Under the pieces are notes generated by a model. The model was not told the origin of the DNA and made no database searches. It saw only the letters and a program-made list of their open reading frames with translations. From assembly GCA_016185145.1 (NCBI GenBank), contig JACPOB010000029.1, positions 94,091 to 139,039 on the forward strand: a stretch of DNA of 44,949 nt, written 5' to 3'. This DNA is from Rhodospirillales bacterium. Lineage in GTDB: Bacteria; Pseudomonadota; Alphaproteobacteria; Reyranellales; Reyranellaceae. Below, one piece after another: positions 40,819 to 44,949 of the stretch. A program made the position numbers and the translations under genes. How positions within the stretch are numbered: position 1 is the stretch's first letter; the number at the start of each line of letters is the position of its first letter.

Positions 40819-41322
40819 CTAGAATGGAATGTCGTCGTCGAGCTCGGCCTTGCCGCCGCGCGACGCCGGACGGCCGCCACCGCCGCCGCCGCCGCCGCCG
40901 CCGGAGGACCCGCCGCCGCCGAAGTCGTCATCCATGCCGCCGCCGCCACCACCACCCTCACCGCCGCCACTGCGGCCGTCGAGCATGGTGAGGGCGCCGC
41001 CGAAACGCGGGATCACGACCTCGGTCGTGTAGCGCTCCTGGCCGCTCTGGTCGGTCCACTTGCGGGTCGAGAGCTGTCCTTCGACATAAATCTTGGAACC
41101 CTTGCGCACGAACTTCTGCGCGACTTCCGCCAGCTTCTCGTTGAAGATGACGACACGGTGCCACTCGGTACGCTCCTTGCGCTCGCCGCTCTGACGATCG
41201 CGCCACGTTTCCGACGTGGCCACCGACATGTTCACCATGGATCTGCCATCCTGCATGGACCTCACTTCGGGGTCGCGGCCGAGATTGCCGACCAGGATGA
41301 CTTTATTGACGCTGCCCGCCAT
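40819..41322 (-). CDS. ssb: Single-stranded DNA-binding protein
   Basis: This 167-residue protein coats single-stranded DNA in replication, recombination and repair. The OB fold (1-110) has [48 protein letters not shown] and [14 protein letters not shown] long glycine-rich linker follows (about 117-155), encoded by a run of GCC/GGC trinucleotide repeats. The acidic tip DDDIPF that binds partner proteins ends the chain. AAGGAGG is 6 bases before the ATG. A GC-rich hairpin (GGTGCCGC/GCGGCACC, 41344-41364) lies in the leader. It is divergent from the MFS gene. Confidence 0.97.
   Translation of the reverse strand: MAGSVNKVILVGNLGRDPEVRSMQDGRSMVNMSVATSETWRDRQSGERKERTEWHRVVIFNEKLAEVAQKFVRKGSKIYVEGQLSTRKWTDQSGQERYTTEVVIPRFGGALTMLDGRSGGGEGGGGGGGMDDDFGGGGSSGGGGGGGGGGRPASRGGKAELDDDIPF
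40869..40980. repeat. Trinucleotide (GCC/GGC) microsatellite in ssb linker
   Basis: Runs of CCGCCG on the plus strand, interrupted by short other codons, code for poly-glycine on the minus strand. The longest uninterrupted run is at about 40876-40905. Slippage here would change linker length in 3-base steps without breaking the frame. Confidence 0.8.
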
Positions 41323-41525
41323 GGGGGCCTCCTTGGCTTTCCCGGTGCCGCGGGGTGCGGCACCTACCTCACAGCGGCCAAATTAGACCTACCCGCCTGT
41401 GGGCAGCCACCGATTTTGGGTTGTAGCTGCCCCCGATCGGCGAGGAGCAACGTGAACTTCGCTCATGCTGGCCTGCCGACAATTCATTGGTTGGCCAGGC
41501 AAACCCTCCCCTATCCTCCCGCGCC

Positions 41526-42770
41526 ATGAGCAACTCCTTTCACGTGTCGCAGGTTTCGCGCGGGCAGGCTTTCGCCATCCTGGGCGGCGCCGCCCTGATG
41601 ATGACCCTGGCCATGGGCATCCGGCAGAACCTGGGCCTGTTCCAGGCGCCCGCCTCCAAGGATCTGGGCATCGCCATCTCCGACTTCGCGCTCGCCGTCT
41701 CGGTGCAGCAGGTCGCCTGGGGCCTCAGCCAGCCGTTCGCCGGCATCGTCGCCGACAAGCACGGCACGCGCGGCATCGCCCTGTTCGGCAGCCTGCTGTT
41801 CATCGCCGGCATGGTGCTGACGGCGACGGCCCAGGGTGCCCTGCCGATCGTGCTGGGCGCCGGCGTGCTGATCGGCGTGTCGCTCGCCTGCACGACGTCG
41901 GGCATTACCGCCAACATCGCCGCCCGCGTCGTCCAGCCGTCGCGCCGCACGCTCGCCTTCGGCATCGTCTCTGCAGCGGGCTCGGTCGGCACCATGGTTA
42001 CGGCGCCGATTGCGGCCTACATGCTGAACCACGACGGCTGGCGAGCCGGCCTGTGGGCCTTCGCCATCCTGGCGGTCGCCATGCTGCCGGCCGCCTGGAT
42101 CGGCAGCCGCGCCGACAAGCTGCCCAACAGCGTCGCCACCGACCGCAATCTCAGCCTGATGGGCGCTCTGCATGAGGCGCGGCGCCATCCCGGCTACGTG
42201 GTGATGTCCATCGCCTTCTTCGTCTGTGGCCTGCAGCTCGTCTTCCTCACCACCCATCTGCCGACCTATCTCGCGCAGTGCGGCATGGACGCCTCCTACA
42301 GCGCGCTGCTGCTGATGCTGGTCGGCGGCTTCAATATCCTGAGCTCGTGGCTGTTCGGCTGGCTGGGCGACAAGTACCCCAAGCGGCTGCTGCTGGGCGG
42401 CATCTATCTCGGCCGGTCGGTCGCGCTGGCGCTGTTTTTCATGTTCCCGCCGACGCCGCTCTCCGTGGTCCTGTTCGGCATCGTCATGGGCACCCTGTGG
42501 CTGGGCGTCATTCCGCTGGTCAACGGCCTGGTCGTGCAGATCTTCGGCCTGCGCTACCTGTCGACCCTGACCGGCATCGCTTTCCTCAGCCACCAGGCCG
42601 GTTCGTTCCTCGGCGCCTGGGGCGGCGGCTATATCTTCGACCTGATGGGCTCCTACGACCTCGCCTGGAAGATCGGCGTCTTCATCGGACTGGTTGCCGG
42701 CACGATGCAGCTGCTGATGAACGACCGGCCGACGGCCCGGATGCAGGACCTGCAGGCAGCGGCCGCGTGA
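41526..42770 (+). CDS. Major facilitator superfamily transporter
   Basis: This is a 414-residue inner-membrane transporter with 12 predicted helices. GIVADKHGTRGIALFGSLLF between helices 2 and 3 fits the MFS signature (D-x-x-GxR type), and the second half has WLFGWLGDKYPKRLLLGGIYLGR in the matching place. The N-terminal GIRQNLGLFQAPASKDLG is typical of the monocarboxylate/oxalate-formate-like branch. ATG at 41526 is preferred over an upstream open frame from 41487, which adds residues not expected before helix 1. The substrate is unknown. A hairpin follows its stop. Confidence 0.9.
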   Translation: MSNSFHVSQVSRGQAFAILGGAALMMTLAMGIRQNLGLFQAPASKDLGIAISDFALAVSVQQVAWGLSQPFAGIVADKHGTRGIALFGSLLFIAGMVLTATAQGALPIVLGAGVLIGVSLACTTSGITANIAARVVQPSRRTLAFGIVSAAGSVGTMVTAPIAAYMLNHDGWRAGLWAFAILAVAMLPAAWIGSRADKLPNSVATDRNLSLMGALHEARRHPGYVVMSIAFFVCGLQLVFLTTHLPTYLAQCGMDASYSALLLMLVGGFNILSSWLFGWLGDKYPKRLLLGGIYLGRSVALALFFMFPPTPLSVVLFGIVMGTLWLGVIPLVNGLVVQIFGLRYLSTLTGIAFLSHQAGSFLGAWGGGYIFDLMGSYDLAWKIGVFIGLVAGTMQLLMNDRPTARMQDLQAAAA

Positions 42771-42781
42771 CGGATCGGCTA

Positions 42782-42798
42782 CTGCCACAAGGTGGCAG
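42782..42798. terminator. Hairpin after the MFS gene, possible weak terminator
   Basis: CTGCCAC-AAG-GTGGCAG is a perfect 7-bp stem 11 bases after the MFS stop. It is not followed by a T run, so it may be a partial or factor-dependent terminator. Confidence 0.35.
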
Positions 42799-42926
42799 GT
42801 AGTCCGTGCCTCTGCTCGGCAAGTGCAAGCATTGCAAGCACTTCCAGTGTGACGCAGGGGCTGGGAATCCTGGGGGTTAATCGCCATATGCGGTGATCCC
42901 CTGCATCGCCTATTCTTCCCGCACCG

Positions 42927-44949
42927 ATGGCCAAGTTACGTACCACCGCTGCCGAGCCGCACCGCTTCATCTCGATCCGAGGCGCTCGCGAGCACAATTT
43001 GAAGAACGTCGACCTCGACCTGCCGCGTGATCGCCTGGTGGTGATCACCGGCCTGTCGGGCTCCGGCAAGTCGTCCCTTGCTTTCGACACGATCTACGCC
43101 GAAGGCCAGCGCCGCTACGTCGAGAGCCTGTCGGCCTACGCCCGGCAGTTCCTCGAGCTGATGCAGAAGCCAGACGTCGATTCGATCGAGGGCCTGTCGC
43201 CCGCGATCTCGATCGAGCAGAAGACGACGTCGCGCAATCCGCGCTCGACCGTCGGCACCGTGACCGAGATCTACGACTATCTGCGCCTGCTGTTCGCCCG
43301 CGTCGGCATTCCCTATTCGCCGGCCACCGGCCTGCCGATCGAAAGCCAGACCGTGTCGCAGATGGTCGATCGGGTGAAGGCGATGGCCGAAGGCACGCGG
43401 CTCTACCTGATGGCGCCCCTCGTGCGCGGCCGCAAGGGCGAGTACCGCAAGGAACTGCAGGAGCTGCAGAAGAAGGGTTTCCAGAGGGTCAAGATCGACG
43501 GCAAGCTCTACGAGATCTCCGAGGCTCCATCGCTCGACAAGAAGTACAAGCACGACATCGATGTCGTCGTCGACCGCATCGTCGTGCGGCCGGATCTCGG
43601 CAATCGATTGGCCGATTCGATCGAGACCGCGCTCAATCTCGCCGAGGGCCTCGCAGTCGCCGAGAACGCCGACAACGGCGAGCGCACGGTGTTCTCGGCG
43701 CGCTTCGCCTGCCCGGTCTCCGGCTTCACCATCGAGGAGATCGAGCCGCGGCTCTTCTCCTTCAACGCGCCGCAGGGCGCCTGCCCGGCCTGCGATGGCC
43801 TGGGCGTAAAAATGTTCTTCGATCCGGAGATGGTGGTGCCGGACGACCGGCTGTCGCTGGCCGAAGGCGCGGTCGCGCCGTGGGCCGATTCGTCGGGCCA
43901 GTATTACATGCAGACGCTGGAGAGCATCGCCAAGCACTTCAAGGTCAAGACGAGCGCGCCGTGGCGCGACCTGCCGAAGAAGGTGCGCGACAGCATCCTG
44001 TTCGGCAGCGGCGGCGAATCGATCGCCATGCGCTACGACGACGGCATCCGCCAGTACCAGACCACCAAGCCGTTCGAGGGCGTGATCCCCAACCTCGACC
44101 GCCGGTGGAAGGAGACCGATTCGTCGTGGGTGCGCGAGGAGCTCGAGCGCTTCCAGCACGAGAGCAAGTGCGAGACCTGCGGCGGCGCCCGCCTGAAGCC
44201 CGAGGCGCTGGCGGTGAAGATCGCCGGCCTCAACATCAGCCAGACGACCGAGTTCTCGATCGGCGACGCGGTGAAGTGGTTTTTGGAACTGTCGCCCAAG
44301 CTCACGCCCAAGCAGAACGAGATCGCCGCCCGCATCCTCAAGGAGATCAACGAGCGGCTGGGCTTTTTAGACAATGTCGGCCTTTCGTACCTGACGCTGA
44401 ACCGTACCTCGGGCACGCTGTCGGGCGGCGAGAGCCAGCGCATCCGTCTCGCCTCCCAGATCGGCTCGGGCCTGACCGGCGTGCTCTACGTGCTGGACGA
44501 GCCGTCGATCGGCCTGCACCAGCGCGACAACGACCGCCTGCTGAAGACGCTGACGCGGCTGCGTGACCTCGGCAACACGGTGCTGGTGGTCGAGCACGAC
44601 GAGGACGCGATCCGCTCGGCCGATCACCTGGTCGACATGGGCCCGGGCGCCGGCGCCCATGGCGGCAACGTCATCGCCGAGGGCACGCCCGACGACGTGA
44701 TGCGCAACAGCGCCAGCCTCACCGGGCAGTATCTCTCGGGCTTCCGCCAGATCCCCATCCCCAAAACGCGGCGCGAGCCGCCGGCGAAGGGCGGCCGCTG
44801 GCTGACGGTCAAGGGCGCCAAGGAAAACAACCTGCAGAACGTGACGGCCAGCATCCCGCTCGGCACCTTCACCTGCGTCACCGGCGTGTCGGGCAGCGGC
44901 AAGAGCACGCTGATCATCGAGACGCTGTACAAGGCGCTGGCCAAGCGCC
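42927..44949 (+). CDS. uvrA: Excinuclease ABC subunit A (3' end beyond window)
   Basis: This is the damage-recognition ATPase of nucleotide excision repair. 674 full codons are present; about 280 more are expected beyond the edge. The first ABC domain has Walker [10 protein letters not shown] (42-50) and, later, [19 protein letters not shown] with [16 protein letters not shown]. The second Walker A (GVSGSGKST) is near the window end. The first zinc module reads CPVSGF at 262-267, so the second cysteine of the usual CPxC is Ser265, while the partner CPAC at [19 protein letters not shown] is intact. CETCGG marks the next zinc site. No LexA-type box was found in the 156 bases upstream. Confidence 0.96.
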   Translation, partial: MAKLRTTAAEPHRFISIRGAREHNLKNVDLDLPRDRLVVITGLSGSGKSSLAFDTIYAEGQRRYVESLSAYARQFLELMQKPDVDSIEGLSPAISIEQKTTSRNPRSTVGTVTEIYDYLRLLFARVGIPYSPATGLPIESQTVSQMVDRVKAMAEGTRLYLMAPLVRGRKGEYRKELQELQKKGFQRVKIDGKLYEISEAPSLDKKYKHDIDVVVDRIVVRPDLGNRLADSIETALNLAEGLAVAENADNGERTVFSARFACPVSGFTIEEIEPRLFSFNAPQGACPACDGLGVKMFFDPEMVVPDDRLSLAEGAVAPWADSSGQYYMQTLESIAKHFKVKTSAPWRDLPKKVRDSILFGSGGESIAMRYDDGIRQYQTTKPFEGVIPNLDRRWKETDSSWVREELERFQHESKCETCGGARLKPEALAVKIAGLNISQTTEFSIGDAVKWFLELSPKLTPKQNEIAARILKEINERLGFLDNVGLSYLTLNRTSGTLSGGESQRIRLASQIGSGLTGVLYVLDEPSIGLHQRDNDRLLKTLTRLRDLGNTVLVVEHDEDAIRSADHLVDMGPGAGAHGGNVIAEGTPDDVMRNSASLTGQYLSGFRQIPIPKTRREPPAKGGRWLTVKGAKENNLQNVTASIPLGTFTCVTGVSGSGKSTLIIETLYKALAKR

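Noticed and set aside
41323..41525. LexA (GTTC-N7-GTTC or GAAC-N7-GAAC) box near ssb
   Set aside because: A single GAAC is present, but no second half site at the right spacing; the same is true upstream of uvrA.

Overview
The window looks like chromosomal DNA from a high-GC alphaproteobacterium. Signs are the ssb, gyrA, coaD and uvrA sequences, CTATAT-like -10 promoter elements, frequent GTG/TTG starts and TRAP transporters. A Reyranella-like or Bradyrhizobium-like relative is my guess; the sequence alone does not fix the genus.

Layout. (1) 126-1811: Na/Pi cotransporter with a PhoU-like tail. (2) 1967-16319, all minus strand: a catabolic region. In transcription order it holds hydantoinase/oxoprolinase A and B, a TRAP transporter (dctP, dctQ, dctM), a glutamine-synthetase-family ligase, a class III nucleotide cyclase with TPRs (lower GC, probably acquired), an iron alcohol dehydrogenase, and a sarcosine/dimethylglycine-dehydrogenase-type flavoprotein. 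This suggests uptake and breakdown of a cyclic amide or N-methylated nitrogen compound. (3) 16411-20211, plus strand: a cyclic-nucleotide-gated K+ channel of MlotiK1 type, a bifunctional mannose-1-phosphate guanylyltransferase/isomerase, and an amidinotransferase. (4) 20212-20686: an unusual gene-poor stretch packed with TGCA motifs in 9-bp steps, under a strong-looking minus-strand promoter at 20528-20556. (5) 20687-22149: an ArsR - AHSA1 - glutathione transferase operon with ATGA overlaps and a perfect 32-bp palindromic operator touching the start codon. (6) 22296-32314, minus strand: a ten-gene polysaccharide synthesis and export cluster. It contains a KpsM/KpsT-type ABC exporter, a GT21-like glycosyltransferase, a STAS protein, an outer-membrane export lipoprotein, a DevB/DevC/DevA-type ABC exporter and two CslA-like glycosyltransferases. 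It begins 28 bp after a tRNA-Lys gene on the same strand. (7) 32343-35898: tRNA-Lys, coaD and gyrA. (8) 36075-40598: HAD hydrolase and DCC protein (plus strand), then a saccharopine-dehydrogenase-like DUF4166 protein, a racemase-family protein and an amidohydrolase (minus strand). (9) 40819-44949: ssb, an MFS transporter, and uvrA cut by the window edge.

Four different families of intergenic palindromic repeats lie between genes (1-60/1818-1964, 4432-4541 and 19103-19232, 9482-9570, 22160-22281). The features I consider most worth pursuing are the TGCA-repeat locus, the dual-exporter polysaccharide cluster that appears to share the tRNA-Lys promoter, the self-contained ArsR operator, and two proteins whose key family residues are replaced (the STAS protein and the racemase homologue).
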